From assembly GCF_036013525.1 (NCBI RefSeq), contig NZ_CP107853.1:806001-870000 (forward strand): 64,000 bases of DNA. The letters run 5' to 3'. Below the pieces are notes generated by a model, which was not told where the DNA came from, ran no database searches, and worked only from the letters and a program-made list of their open reading frames with translations. Positions 1-8,995 of this stretch are shown piece after piece. Origin of the DNA: Nonomuraea sp. NBC_00507. GTDB lineage: Bacteria; Actinomycetota; Actinomycetes; Streptosporangiales; Streptosporangiaceae. The number at the start of each line of letters is the position of its first letter. The first letter of the stretch is position 1. A program made the translations under genes and the position numbers.

Positions 1-1733
1 TCGAGCGCCGCCGCCGGGTCGGCCAGGTCGTACGGGTCGACGCCGGCCACGACCAGCGCGTCGATGTCCCCGTCGCGGGCGGCCGTGAGGATGTCCGCGG
101 CGTCGCGGCCGGGGGCGGTGGGCAGCGAGGACACGTTCCACGCCCGGGCGACCTCGGCCCTGGCGGTCTCGTCGTCCACCGGGCGGCCGATCGGCAGCAG
201 GTTGGGCAGCGCGCCGGCCTCGACCGCGCCGCGCTCACCGGCCCTGCGCGGGATCCAGGCGAGCTTGCCACCGGAGGCGGCGGCCAGGCGCACCGCGGCG
301 GACAGGGCGCCGGGCACGGTGGCCAGTCGCTCGCCCGCCAGGATGATCGTGCCCTCGGGCAGGGTGCCGACCAGGTCGCCGATCGCGTCGGCCTCGACGC
401 CGGGCGCGGTGCGGATGAGCGTGCCGCCCATCTTCGCCAGGCCCGGGGAGGCGAACGGCGCGATCGAGCTGACCTTGAGCCCCTTCTTCATCCACGCCTT
501 ACGCAGGCGCAGGAAGACGATCGGGGACTCCTCTTCGGGCTCGAACCCGACGAGCAGCACGTGCGGGGCGTTCTCCAGGTCGCTGTAGCTGACCTCGATG
601 CCCTTGCCGGCCACCGCGTGGGCCAGGAACTGCGCCTCCTCGGCGGAGTGCGGCCTGGCGCGGAAGTCGATGTCGTTGGTGCCCAGCGCGAGCCTGGCGA
701 ACTTGGCGTAGGCGTAGGCGTCCTCGACCGTGACCCTGCCGCCGACCAGCACACCCGCCTTGCCGCGGGCCTTGGCCAGGCCTTCGGCGGCGACGGTCAG
801 CGCCTCCGGCCACGAGGCCGGCACGAGCACGCCTTCCTCGTTGCGGATCAATGGCGTCTTGAGCCGGTCGGGCTGCGTGGCGTAGGTGAACGCCCAGCGG
901 CCCTTGTCGCAGTTCCACTCCTCGTTGACCTGCGGGTCGTTGCCCGCCAGGCGGCGGGTGACGCGGCCGCGCCGGTGGTCGGTGCGCTGGGCGCAACCGG
1001 CGGCGCAGTGCTCGCACGCGCTCGGCGTGGACACCAGGTCGAACGGGCGGGCGCGGAAGCGGTAAGCGGCGCCGGTGAGCGCGCCGACCGGGCAGATCTG
1101 CACCGTGTTGCCGGAGAAGTAGGAGTTGAACGGCTTGCCGTCGGCCGTACGCACCTGCTCCTTGGCCCCGCGCTCGAAGAACTCGATGAGCGGGTCGCCC
1201 GCGATCTGGTCGGAGAAGCGGATGCAGCGCGCACACTGCACGCAGCGCTCACGGTCCAGCAGCACCTGCGTGGACAGCGGCAGCGGCTTGGGGAAGGTGC
1301 GCTTCTGCTCCTGGAACCTGGACTCGCCGCGCCCGTTGGACATGGCCTGGTTCTGCAGCGGGCACTCCCCGCCCTTGTCACAGACCGGGCAGTCCAGCGG
1401 GTGGTTGAGGAGCAGGAACTCCATCGCCGACCGCTGCGCCTTCTCGGCGACCGGCGAGGTGAGCTGGGTCTGCACGACCATGCCCTCGGCGACCTCGATC
1501 GCGCACGACGGCTGCGGCTTGGGGAAGCCGCGGCCGTTGCCCGCGTCGGGGATGTCGACCAGACACTGGCGGCAGTTGGCCGCAGGGTCCAGCAGGGGGT
1601 GGTCGCAGAACCTGGGGATCTGGATGCCCAGCAGCTCGGCGGCCCGGATGATCAGGGTGCCCTTGGGGACACTGACCTGGAACCCGTCGATGGTCAGGGT
1701 CACCAGGTTCGTTTCTGTTTCTACGACGGTCAC
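1..1733 (-). CDS. nuoG: NADH-quinone oxidoreductase subunit G (partial, C-terminus outside window)
   Basis: Large iron-sulfur subunit of the peripheral arm of complex I, passing electrons from the NuoE/F flavin site towards the quinone. Reading leftwards from a GTG at 1733 the frame stays open for 577 codons to the window edge, so the end is missing. The N-terminus holds a [2Fe-2S] cysteine set ([16 protein letters not shown]), the [17 protein letters not shown] segment, the cluster motif CVQCARC and ICPVGAL. A molybdopterin-oxidoreductase-like domain follows with another cysteine set (CEHCAAGC). The GTG overlaps the nuoF stop as GTGA, which fixes the start by translational coupling. Identity is clear from motifs and gene order. 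Confidence 0.96.
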   Translation of the reverse strand, partial: MTVVETETNLVTLTIDGFQVSVPKGTLIIRAAELLGIQIPRFCDHPLLDPAANCRQCLVDIPDAGNGRGFPKPQPSCAIEVAEGMVVQTQLTSPVAEKAQRSAMEFLLLNHPLDCPVCDKGGECPLQNQAMSNGRGESRFQEQKRTFPKPLPLSTQVLLDRERCVQCARCIRFSDQIAGDPLIEFFERGAKEQVRTADGKPFNSYFSGNTVQICPVGALTGAAYRFRARPFDLVSTPSACEHCAAGCAQRTDHRRGRVTRRLAGNDPQVNEEWNCDKGRWAFTYATQPDRLKTPLIRNEEGVLVPASWPEALTVAAEGLAKARGKAGVLVGGRVTVEDAYAYAKFARLALGTNDIDFRARPHSAEEAQFLAHAVAGKGIEVSYSDLENAPHVLLVGFEPEEESPIVFLRLRKAWMKKGLKVSSIAPFASPGLAKMGGTLIRTAPGVEADAIGDLVGTLPEGTIILAGERLATVPGALSAAVRLAAASGGKLAWIPRRAGERGAVEAGALPNLLPIGRPVDDETARAEVARAWNVSSLPTAPGRDAADILTAARDGDIDALVVAGVDPYDLADPAAAL

Positions 1734-3019
1734 TGCTCACCCCAGAGAGTGGACTTCTTCGGGTCGAACGGGCAGCCGCCGATCTCGAAGTGCTTGAGGT
1801 ACTCCTCACGGAAGTACTTCACGGAGGAGTGAATCGGGCTGGTCGCGCCGTCGCCCAGGGCACAGAACGAGCGGCCGAGGATGTTGTCCGCGATGTCGGT
1901 GATCGTGGTCAGGTCCTCCTCGGTGCCCTGGCCCTTCTCCAGGCGCTTGAGCACCTGCTTGAGCCAGTAGGTGCCCTCGCGGCACGGCGTGCACTTGCCG
2001 CACGACTCGTGCGCGTAGAACTCCGTCCACCGCAGCACGGTGCGGACCACGCAGGTGGTCTCGTCGAAGATCTGCAGCGCGCGGGTGCCGAGCATGGACC
2101 CCTTGGCGCCGACCGCCTCGAAGTCGAGCGGCACGTCGAGGTGCTCGTCGGTGAAGATCGGCGTGGACGAGCCGCCCGGGGTCCAGAACTTGATCTGGTG
2201 CCCCTCGCGGATGCCGCCGGCCATGTCGAGCAGCTCGCGCAGCGTGATGCCGAGCGGCGCCTCGTACTGGCCGGGGCGGGTCACGTGGCCGCTGAGCGAG
2301 AAGATGCCGAAGCCCTTGGACTTCTCGGTGCCCATCCCGGCGAACCAGTCGGCCCCGTTGGCGATGATCGAGGGAACACTGGCGATCGACTCGACGTTGT
2401 TGACGACAGTGGGCGAGGCGTAGAGGCCCGCCACGGCCGGGAACGGGGGCTTGAGCCGCGGTTGACCTCTGAAGCCCTCCAGCGAGTCGAGCAGCGCCGT
2501 CTCCTCGCCGCAGATGTACGCGCCCGCACCGCTGTGCACCACCAGCTCCAGGTCGTAGCCCGAGCCGAAGATGTCGCTGCCGAGATAACCCTTCTCGTAC
2601 GCCTCCCGCACGGCCGCGTGCAGCCGCCGGATCACGTGCAGGACCTCGCCCCGCACGTAGATGAAGGCGTGGTTGGCCCGGATCGCGTAGGACGTGATGA
2701 TGATGCCCTCGACCAGCGCGTGCGGGTTGGCCATCATGAGCGGGATGTCCTTGCAGGTGCCCGGCTCCGACTCGTCGGCGTTGACGACGAGGTAGTGCGG
2801 CTTGCCGTCGCCCTGCGGGATGAAGCCCCACTTCATGCCGGTGGGGAAGCCCGCGCCGCCGCGGCCGCGCAGGCCCGAGTCCTTGACGGCCTGGATGACG
2901 GCGTCGGGGTCCATGCCCAGCGCCTTCTTGGCCGCGTCGTACTCGCCGTAGACGTCGAGGGTGAAGGAGTTGGGCTGGTCCCAGTTCGCCGTCAGGACCG
3001 GTGTCAAAGTCGTCGTCAT
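1730..3019 (-). CDS. nuoF: NADH-quinone oxidoreductase subunit F
   Basis: NADH- and FMN-binding subunit where NADH enters complex I. The 429-residue product carries the nucleotide motif [13 protein letters not shown], the flavin-site segment [14 protein letters not shown] and the C-terminal [4Fe-4S] motif [15 protein letters not shown] with a later FCALGDGA cysteine. I chose the ATG at 3019 (MTTTLTPVL) because it overlaps the nuoE stop as ATGA; the frame is open further upstream only as coincidental reading inside nuoE. The stop overlaps the nuoG start by four bases. Length is normal for the family. Confidence 0.98.
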   Translation of the reverse strand: MTTTLTPVLTANWDQPNSFTLDVYGEYDAAKKALGMDPDAVIQAVKDSGLRGRGGAGFPTGMKWGFIPQGDGKPHYLVVNADESEPGTCKDIPLMMANPHALVEGIIITSYAIRANHAFIYVRGEVLHVIRRLHAAVREAYEKGYLGSDIFGSGYDLELVVHSGAGAYICGEETALLDSLEGFRGQPRLKPPFPAVAGLYASPTVVNNVESIASVPSIIANGADWFAGMGTEKSKGFGIFSLSGHVTRPGQYEAPLGITLRELLDMAGGIREGHQIKFWTPGGSSTPIFTDEHLDVPLDFEAVGAKGSMLGTRALQIFDETTCVVRTVLRWTEFYAHESCGKCTPCREGTYWLKQVLKRLEKGQGTEEDLTTITDIADNILGRSFCALGDGATSPIHSSVKYFREEYLKHFEIGGCPFDPKKSTLWGEQ

Positions 3020-3672
3020 GCCTCCGGGGCCTTCCATCCTCTGGCCTTGGCCACCTTCAGGCCCTCCAGCGAGGGACCGGCCGCCGACGGGCCGTCGCCC
3101 GCCTGGTCGTCGGGCAGGCCCGCGAGCACCCGCGAGGCCTCCTTGAAGGTGCACAGCTTCTTCGGGCCGCGCGTGGGCCGCACGTCCTTGCCGTCACGCA
3201 GGTCGTCGACGAGCTGCTTGGCCGACTCGGGCGTCTGGTTGTCGAAGAACTCCCAGTTGACCATCATGACGGGCGCGAAGTCACAGGCCGCGTTGCACTC
3301 CAGGCGCTCCAGCGAGACCTTGCCGTCCGGGGTCGCCTCGTCGTGACCGACGCCGGCGTGCTCCGACAGCTCCTCCCAGATCTCGTCGCCGCCCATGACC
3401 GCGCACAGCGCGTTGATGCACACGCCGACGTGGTAGTCGCCGACGGGCTTGCGCTTGTACATGGTGTAGAAGGTCGCCACGCCCGTGACCTCGGCCTTGC
3501 TGATGCCCAGCATCTCCGCGCAGAACTCCTGCCCGTCGTCCGAGACGTAACCGTCCTCGGACTGGACGAGGTGGAGCAGCGGCAGCAGCGCCGACCGCGT
3601 CTTCGGGTAGCGCCCGATGATCTCCTTGGCGTCCCGCTCAAGACGCTCACGGACATCCGGTGAATAAGTCAT
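3016..3672 (-). CDS. nuoE: NADH-quinone oxidoreductase subunit E
   Basis: Thioredoxin-fold [2Fe-2S] subunit that pairs with NuoF in the NADH-oxidising module. The 218-residue protein starts MTYSPDVRERL at an ATG at 3672. It has the expected cysteine pairs, VCINALC (C-x4-C) and ECNAACDF (C-x3-C). A GGAGG lies 7 bases before the ATG. Unlike the other nuo junctions here, nuoD and nuoE do not overlap: 67 bases separate them, and a hairpin hides the nuoE start codon and exposes its ribosome-binding site in the loop (see the hairpin entry). The C-terminal 50 residues form a polar extension beyond the core domain. Confidence 0.97.
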   Translation of the reverse strand: MTYSPDVRERLERDAKEIIGRYPKTRSALLPLLHLVQSEDGYVSDDGQEFCAEMLGISKAEVTGVATFYTMYKRKPVGDYHVGVCINALCAVMGGDEIWEELSEHAGVGHDEATPDGKVSLERLECNAACDFAPVMMVNWEFFDNQTPESAKQLVDDLRDGKDVRPTRGPKKLCTFKEASRVLAGLPDDQAGDGPSAAGPSLEGLKVAKARGWKAPEA

Positions 3673-3700
3673 GAGCGCGCCTCCGGCGCCCTCATGACTT
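3666..3700 (-). promoter_or_regulatory. Hairpin over the nuoE translation start
   Basis: The arms are AAGTCATGAG (3666-3675) and its exact reverse complement (3691-3700), a perfect 10-bp stem around a 15-base loop. In the transcript the right-hand arm contains the nuoE start codon and the loop contains its GGAGG ribosome-binding site. The loop also has a GC-rich inner 5-bp inverted repeat. It is placed to tune nuoE translation or to mark an RNA processing point between nuoD and nuoE. The structure is seen directly; the function is inferred. Confidence 0.6.
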
Positions 3701-3739
3701 GATAAGTGCTGTGTCCAATTGTTCGCTCGCGAAGCTCGC

Positions 3740-5065
3740 TCACCTGTCCACACCTCCCATGACGGGGTCGATAGATGCCACCGCGGCGATCACGTCGGCG
3801 ACCTGGCCGCCCTCCGCCATCGCGGGGAAGCTCTGCAGGTTGCAGAAGGACGGCTCGCGGAAGTGCACGCGGTAGGGCCGGGTGCCGCCGTCGCTGACCA
3901 CGTGCGCGCCGAGCTCGCCCTTGGGGGACTCGATGCTGGCGTACGCCTGCCCGGCCGGCACCCTGAAGCCCTCGGTCACCAGCTTGAAGTGGTGGATGAG
4001 GGCCTCCATCGAGGTGCCCATGATGTGGGCGATGTGGTCGGGCGAGTTGCCGAACCCGTCGGGGCCGAGCGCGAGCTGCGCCGGCCAGCCGATCTTCTTG
4101 TCCTCGATCATCACCGGGTCGCCCTTGAGTGGACCGGCGATGCGGTCCAGGGCCTGCTCGATGATCTTGAGGGACTCCTCCATCTCCTTCATGCGCACGA
4201 GGTAGCGCGAGTAGACGTCGCAGCCGCGCTCGGTGGGGACGTCGAACTCGTACGTCTCGTAGCCGCAGTAGGGCTGCGACTTGCGCAGGTCCCACGGCAG
4301 GCCCGCGGCGCGGAGGATCGGCCCTGTGACGCCGAGCGCCATGCAGCCGGTCAGGTCGAGGTAGGCCACGTCCCTGGTGCGGCGCACGTAGACGGGGTTT
4401 TCGTCCAGGAGCTTGCGGATGTCCTTGATCCGCTTGGGCATCTCCTTGAGGAACTCGCCGACCTTGTCCACCGCGCCGGCCGGCAGGTCCACGCTGACGC
4501 CGCCGGGGCGGACGTAGGCGTGGTTCATGCGCAGGCCGGTGATGTACTCGAACAGGTCCATGACCATCTCACGGTCGCGGTACCCGAACAGGAACGGCGT
4601 GGTCGCGCCCAGCTCCATGCCGAACGTGCCCATGGCCACCAGGTGCGAGGCGATGCGGTTGAGCTCCATCATCATCACGCGGATGGCCTGCGCCCGCTCG
4701 GGGACGCGGTCGGTGATGCCGAGCAGCTTCTCCACGCCCATGCTGTAGGCGGTCTCGTTGAAGATCGGCGAGAGGTAGTCCATGCGGGTCACGAACGTGG
4801 TCCCCTGGGTCCACGTCCGGAACTCCATGTTCTTCTCGATGCCGGTGTGCAGGTAGCCGATGACGCCGCGGGCCTCGGTCACCGTCTCACCGTCGAGGGT
4901 CAGGACCAGACGGAGCACGCCGTGGGTGGACGGGTGCTGCGGGCCCATGTTGACGACCAGGCGCTCTTCTTCGGTGTCGCGCGCCCCGGCGACGACCTGG
5001 TCCCAGTCGCCGCCGTTGACCGAGTAGACCTTGCCCTCGGTCGCCTCGTCATAAGCGGTGCTCAT
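3740..5065 (-). CDS. nuoD: NADH-quinone oxidoreductase subunit D
   Basis: Quinone-site subunit of complex I, related to the large subunit of NiFe hydrogenases but lacking its metal ligands. The 441-residue protein contains the conserved [15 protein letters not shown] and [13 protein letters not shown] segments and the family C-terminus ([18 protein letters not shown]). The ATG at 5065 overlaps the nuoC stop (ATGA), so the start is secure. Together with NuoB and NuoC it forms the connecting module where ubiquinone, or here menaquinone, is reduced. Confidence 0.98.
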   Translation of the reverse strand: MSTAYDEATEGKVYSVNGGDWDQVVAGARDTEEERLVVNMGPQHPSTHGVLRLVLTLDGETVTEARGVIGYLHTGIEKNMEFRTWTQGTTFVTRMDYLSPIFNETAYSMGVEKLLGITDRVPERAQAIRVMMMELNRIASHLVAMGTFGMELGATTPFLFGYRDREMVMDLFEYITGLRMNHAYVRPGGVSVDLPAGAVDKVGEFLKEMPKRIKDIRKLLDENPVYVRRTRDVAYLDLTGCMALGVTGPILRAAGLPWDLRKSQPYCGYETYEFDVPTERGCDVYSRYLVRMKEMEESLKIIEQALDRIAGPLKGDPVMIEDKKIGWPAQLALGPDGFGNSPDHIAHIMGTSMEALIHHFKLVTEGFRVPAGQAYASIESPKGELGAHVVSDGGTRPYRVHFREPSFCNLQSFPAMAEGGQVADVIAAVASIDPVMGGVDR

Positions 5066-5766
5066 GAGTAGCTTCTCCTCTGGTCCGGCGCGGGGATGGT
5101 GGCGCCGCGGTATTCGACCGGGATGCCGCCCAGCGGGTAGTCCTTACGCTGCGGGTGACCGTCCCAGTCGTCCGGCATCATGATCCGGGTGAGCGCGGGA
5201 TGGCCATCGAAGACGATCCCGAAGAAGTCGTACGTCTCCCGCTCATGCCAGTCGTGACCAGGGTAAACGCTCACAGTCGATGGGATGTGCGGGTCGGCGT
5301 CCGGCGCGCTCACCTCCACGCGCACCCGCCGGTTGTGCGTGATCGAGAGCAGGTGATAGACCGCGTGCAGCTCCTCGCCCACCAAGTGGGGGTAGTGCAC
5401 CCCGGACACGCCGAGCGACAGCTCGAAACGCAGCGCCGGGTCGTCACGCAGCTTCTGGGCCACCTCGACGAGGCGCTCGCGCTTCACGTGCAGGGTCAGC
5501 TCGCCACGGTCCACGACCACGCGCTCGATGGCGTCGTCGAGCGCCAGGGTGTCGACGATCTCGTCGAAGTAGCTCCCGTACGGGCGGGGCGTGGAGATCT
5601 GCGGCGCCCGGCGGACGACGAGGCCGCCGTAGCCGGAGGTGTCGCCGGAGTCCGATGCCCCGAACATGCCACGCCTGGCGACGGGAGCCTCGGGCACCGC
5701 CGGGACCGGGACCTCGGGGGTCTCGCCGCTGTCCGGGCTGCCGGGGAGGTTGTCGGGCGAGGTCAC
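5062..5766 (-). CDS. nuoC: NADH-quinone oxidoreductase subunit C
   Basis: 30-kDa-type subunit of the connecting module. The frame is open further upstream inside nuoB, but the GTG at 5766 (VTSPDNLPG) overlaps the nuoB stop as GTGA and gives a 234-residue protein. The first 60 residues are a proline- and acid-rich extension typical of actinobacterial NuoC. The core follows with [18 protein letters not shown] and the signature [17 protein letters not shown]. The family C-terminus RKDYPLGG is present. Confidence 0.97.
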   Translation of the reverse strand: MTSPDNLPGSPDSGETPEVPVPAVPEAPVARRGMFGASDSGDTSGYGGLVVRRAPQISTPRPYGSYFDEIVDTLALDDAIERVVVDRGELTLHVKRERLVEVAQKLRDDPALRFELSLGVSGVHYPHLVGEELHAVYHLLSITHNRRVRVEVSAPDADPHIPSTVSVYPGHDWHERETYDFFGIVFDGHPALTRIMMPDDWDGHPQRKDYPLGGIPVEYRGATIPAPDQRRSYS

Positions 5767-6314
5767 TTCGCGGCCCCCTGGTCGATCAGCGGCAGCGTGC
5801 GCAGCGCCTGCAGCTCGAGCTCCTCGATCTGCTTGGCACGGTGCGCACCGAACTTCATGTTTTGAATCTTGTCGTGCAGCTTGACGATGGCGTCGATGAG
5901 CATCTCCGGCCGCGGCGGGCAGCCGGGCAGGTAGATGTCGACCGGCACGACATGGTCCACGCCCTGCACGATGGCGTAGTTGTTGAACATGCCGCCGCTG
6001 GAGGCGCACACGCCCATGGCGATGACCCACTTGGGCTCGGCCATCTGGTCGTAGATCTGGCGCAGCACGGGGGCCATCTTCTGAGAGACACGCCCGGCGA
6101 CGATCATCAGGTCGGCCTGGCGAGGAGACGCCGAAGCGCGCTCCATGCCGAAGCGCGCCAGGTCGTAGTGGGGGCCGCCGGTGGCCATCAGTTCGATGGC
6201 GCAGCATGCCAACCCGAAGGTGGCCGGCCATACGGAGTTCTTGCGTGCCCATCCGGCGGCCTGTTCGACCGTGCTGAGGATGAACCCGCTGGGGAGTTTT
6301 TCTTCAAGTCCCAT
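5763..6314 (-). CDS. nuoB: NADH-quinone oxidoreductase subunit B
   Basis: Carries the terminal cluster N2 that hands electrons to quinone. The 183-residue protein shows the ligand set [11 protein letters not shown] (adjacent cysteines), [14 protein letters not shown] and the PGCPPRPE loop. The ATG at 6314 lies three bases after nuoA. The stop overlaps the nuoC start by four bases. Length and motifs are standard. Confidence 0.98.
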   Translation of the reverse strand: MGLEEKLPSGFILSTVEQAAGWARKNSVWPATFGLACCAIELMATGGPHYDLARFGMERASASPRQADLMIVAGRVSQKMAPVLRQIYDQMAEPKWVIAMGVCASSGGMFNNYAIVQGVDHVVPVDIYLPGCPPRPEMLIDAIVKLHDKIQNMKFGAHRAKQIEELELQALRTLPLIDQGAAK

Positions 6315-6317
6315 TTT

Positions 6318-6713
6318 TTAGTCCCAGTCCAGACCCTTGCGGCGCCACACGTACGCGTAGGCGACGAGCACGGTGACGATGAACAGCAGCATCTCCACGA
6401 GCGCGAACAGCCCGAGGCCCGAGGAGAGCACGCGGCCGAGGTCGTCCGTCTGCGGCGCGAACGAGACCGCCCACGGATAAAGGAAGATGATCTCGATGTC
6501 GAACACGATGAAGAGCATCGCGGTGACCATGTATTTGAGCGGGAACCGTCCGCCACCGACGGGCTGGGGCGTCGGCTCGATGCCGCATTCATAGGCGTCA
6601 AGCTTGGCGCGGTTCCAGCGCTTGGGGCCGGTGAAGGGAGCGATGGCGACCGAGAAGATCGCGAAGCCCCCCGCGAGAACGGCGAGCACCAGGATGGGCA
6701 CGTAAAGGTCCAT
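6318..6713 (-). CDS. nuoA: NADH-quinone oxidoreductase subunit A
   Basis: Small membrane subunit that helps seat the peripheral arm on the membrane arm. Its 131 residues form three transmembrane helices (about residues 4-26, 60-80 and 92-118). The conserved loop DAYECGIEPT and the acidic second helix (VFDIEIIFLYPWAV) are present. An AGGAGG lies 8 bases before the ATG at 6713. It is the first nuo gene; only 64 bases separate it from the upstream quinone reductase gene, so both may share a transcript. Confidence 0.97.
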   Translation of the reverse strand: MDLYVPILVLAVLAGGFAIFSVAIAPFTGPKRWNRAKLDAYECGIEPTPQPVGGGRFPLKYMVTAMLFIVFDIEIIFLYPWAVSFAPQTDDLGRVLSSGLGLFALVEMLLFIVTVLVAYAYVWRRKGLDWD

Positions 6714-6739
6714 CGCTACGCCTCCTCTGGAGTCGCCGC

Positions 6740-6753
6740 GCGCGCCGGCGCGC
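6740..6753. other. GC palindrome between menJ and nuoA
   Basis: A perfect 14-bp palindrome, GCGCGCC followed by GGCGCGC, lies in the 64-base gap. With no loop and no T-run it is a poor terminator. It could stabilise or delimit the nuo part of a longer message, or be a protein-binding site. Confidence 0.3.
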
Positions 6754-6777
6754 AGCAGGATCTGTTAATTGCGGGAT

Positions 6778-8031
6778 TCATGCTGGTGGGGCGACCTTCG
6801 AGAGTGCGTTGATGATCTTGTCTGACGCATCGCCTCGCCGGTCGGTGAGATTACCAAGGAGTTTGAGAGCGAAGCGCATCAGCCTTGGGTGAGGGAGCCC
6901 GTGCCTGGTGCCGAAGCTCATCACACCCGGCTTCCCAATCGCCTCGACGAACAACCTGCCGAGCGTGAAATATCCGCCGTAGGCGTCCTTCAGCGTCTTG
7001 GGGTAGGTCCGCAGGGTCCGCTCGCGCTGCGCGGGAGTGGTGCCCTTGAGCGCCTTCGCGATGACCTCGGCGGCGATCTCGCCGGTCTCCATGGCGTAGG
7101 CGATGCCCTCGCCGTTGAACGGGTTGATCGACCCGCCCGAGTCGCCGACGAGCACCAGCCCGCGCGTGTAGTGCGGCTGCCGGTTGAAGGCCATCGGGAG
7201 CGCGGCGCCGCGGATCGGGGCCGTCATGGTGTCCTCGGTGAACTCCCAATCGGCCGGCATGGCCTTGCACCAGCGGCGCAGCAGGTCCCGGTAGTCGATG
7301 TTCTTGAACTGGTCGCTGGTGTTGAGCAGCCCGAGCCCGACGTTGGCGGTGCCGTCGCCGACGCCGAAGATCCAGCCGTAGCCGGGCAGCAGCGTCTCGC
7401 CGTCCCACAGCTCCAGCCAGATCTCGAGGTAGTCGTCGTCGTGCCGGGGGCTCTCGAAATAGGTGCGGACGGCCACGCCCATCGGCCGGTCCTCGCGCTT
7501 GTGCAGCCCCATGCCCACGGCCAGCCGGGTGCTGTTGCCGTCGGCGGCGACCACCACGCGGCTGCGGTAGGTCCGCCCGTCCTTGGTCGTCACGCCGACG
7601 ATGTGGCCGCTGCGGTCGTCGAGCACGGGCCCCGTGACGGTGACGCCCTCCATCATCCGCACGCCGTTCTTGACCGCGTTGGCCGCGACGATCTCGTCGA
7701 AGTCCATGCGGGTGCGGACCAGCCCGAAGTCGGGGAAACGCTCGAGTTGCGGCCAGTCGAGCTCGAATCGGTGGCCGCCGCCGACGACCCGCAGGCCCTT
7801 GTTCCTGACCCAGCCGGGCGCGTCGATGTCGACGCCCATGTTCTGCAGCTGCTTGACCGCGCGGGGGGTCAGCCCGTCGCCGCAGACCTTCTCGCGGGGG
7901 AACCTGGTCTTTTCGAGGACCAGCACGTCGAGCCCGGCCTGAGCGAGGTAAAAGGCAGTTGCGGAACCGGCGGGACCGGCGCCGACGACGATGACGTCAG
8001 CGTCAGCCTGAGTGGCTGCTGGCACGGTCAC
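6778..8031 (-). CDS. menJ: Geranylgeranyl reductase family flavoprotein, probable menaquinone reductase (MenJ-like)
   Basis: FAD-dependent reductase that most likely saturates one isoprene unit of menaquinone, as MenJ does in mycobacteria. The 417-residue protein has an N-terminal FAD fold (VIVVGAGPAGSATAFYL), the family motif VCGDGLTPRAV and the second FAD site GDSGGSINPFNGEGIAYA. The start is GTG at 8031. Neighbours support a quinone role: menG lies upstream and nuoA directly downstream, all on the same strand. A perfect Rex operator sits 57 bases before the start. Archaeal-type lipid reduction is the alternative function of this family, but the context argues for quinone. Confidence 0.85.
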   Translation of the reverse strand: MTVPAATQADADVIVVGAGPAGSATAFYLAQAGLDVLVLEKTRFPREKVCGDGLTPRAVKQLQNMGVDIDAPGWVRNKGLRVVGGGHRFELDWPQLERFPDFGLVRTRMDFDEIVAANAVKNGVRMMEGVTVTGPVLDDRSGHIVGVTTKDGRTYRSRVVVAADGNSTRLAVGMGLHKREDRPMGVAVRTYFESPRHDDDYLEIWLELWDGETLLPGYGWIFGVGDGTANVGLGLLNTSDQFKNIDYRDLLRRWCKAMPADWEFTEDTMTAPIRGAALPMAFNRQPHYTRGLVLVGDSGGSINPFNGEGIAYAMETGEIAAEVIAKALKGTTPAQRERTLRTYPKTLKDAYGGYFTLGRLFVEAIGKPGVMSFGTRHGLPHPRLMRFALKLLGNLTDRRGDASDKIINALSKVAPPA

Positions 8032-8087
8032 TAGACCTGTCCTGTCCTACACGCGCGAAGGCCGTGGGGTGGCGCGCCTTCGTTCCT

Positions 8088-8105
8088 TTGTGAACCCCTT
8101 CACAA
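8088..8105. promoter_or_regulatory. Rex operator upstream of menJ-nuo
   Basis: TTGTGAA-N4-TTCACAA, an exact match to the Rex consensus established in Streptomyces, and a 20-bp palindrome when the flanking T/A is included. It lies between menG and menJ, 57 bases before the menJ start. Rex represses respiratory genes when NADH is low relative to NAD+ and is encoded in this same window at 26486-27163. Binding is inferred; the sequence match is direct. Confidence 0.9.
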
Positions 8106-8199
8106 ACTTGTCGGCCCGCAGTCTACTGCTTTTCCTGTACATAGTGGCAGTCGGGGTGCTGTTCTGTGATCCAAGAGGAACGGTGTGTCGCCCGTGACA

Positions 8200-8916
8200 T
8201 CACAGTGGCTTGAACCCCCTGTGCAGGGCGACGATCCCCATCGTGAGATTGCGCCAGGCCACCCGCTCCCAGCCCGCCTGCTGAATGATCCCCGCGAGCG
8301 TGGCCTGGTCGGGCCAATCCCGGATCGACTCGGCCAGATATTCGTAGGAATCGTCATTGGACCCGAAGACTTTGGCCACTTTCGGCAGCAGCCTCATCAG
8401 ATATTCGCGGTAGACCAGGTCGACAGCGGGCACCGTCACATGCGAGAACTCCAGGATCACCAGCCGCCCGCCAGGCTTGGTCACCCGCAGCATTTCGCGC
8501 AGCGCCTGCGCGGTGTCATGGACGTTGCGCAGCGCCACCGAGATCGTCACCGCGTCGAAGGAGTCGTCGGCGAACGGCAGCCGCAACGCGTCCCCCGCGA
8601 TGAACGGCACCCCCGCACCGCTCAGCGCATTGCCGCCGTGGCGGCGCACGCCCGTGCGGAGCATGCCGAGTGAGAAGTCGGAGGCGATCGCGCGCGCGCC
8701 GAGCGTGGTGAACGCGTCAGTGGACGTGCCGGTGCCGGCACCCAGGTCGAGGACGAGCTCGCCCGGGCCCGCGTCGACGGCGGCGGCCACCGCCTTGCGC
8801 CAGAGCCTGACCTGCCCGAGGGAGATCACGTCGTTGACCAGGTCGTAGCGCCGGGCGGTGCGATCGAACATCGCGGCGACCTCGTCCGGCTGCTTGTCCA
8901 ACTGAGCGCGCGTCAT
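8200..8916 (-). CDS. menG: Demethylmenaquinone methyltransferase
   Basis: Final methylation of the menaquinone head group using S-adenosylmethionine (UbiE/MenG family). The 238-residue protein begins [14 protein letters not shown] and has the family motif [12 protein letters not shown]. The SAM-binding loop [14 protein letters not shown] and the later [10 protein letters not shown] and LEFSHVTVP segments are also present. I chose the ATG at 8916 over an in-frame TTG at 8949 that would add eleven atypical residues. It is the first gene of the minus-strand respiratory block and is divergent from the secreted propeller gene across 79 bases. The Rex site is downstream of it, so menG may escape Rex control. 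Confidence 0.94.
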   Translation of the reverse strand: MTRAQLDKQPDEVAAMFDRTARRYDLVNDVISLGQVRLWRKAVAAAVDAGPGELVLDLGAGTGTSTDAFTTLGARAIASDFSLGMLRTGVRRHGGNALSGAGVPFIAGDALRLPFADDSFDAVTISVALRNVHDTAQALREMLRVTKPGGRLVILEFSHVTVPAVDLVYREYLMRLLPKVAKVFGSNDDSYEYLAESIRDWPDQATLAGIIQQAGWERVAWRNLTMGIVALHRGFKPL

Positions 8917-8995
8917 GCCTGAAAGCTTATGGCCATCCAGGACAATCAACGGAAAGTAGCCACGACATTACTGACTGTCTGCTAGAAGTTGGGGA

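Noticed and set aside
561..1832. Long plus-strand open frames opposite nuo genes
   Set aside because: They are antisense shadows produced by high G+C; the minus-strand proteins carry all family motifs.
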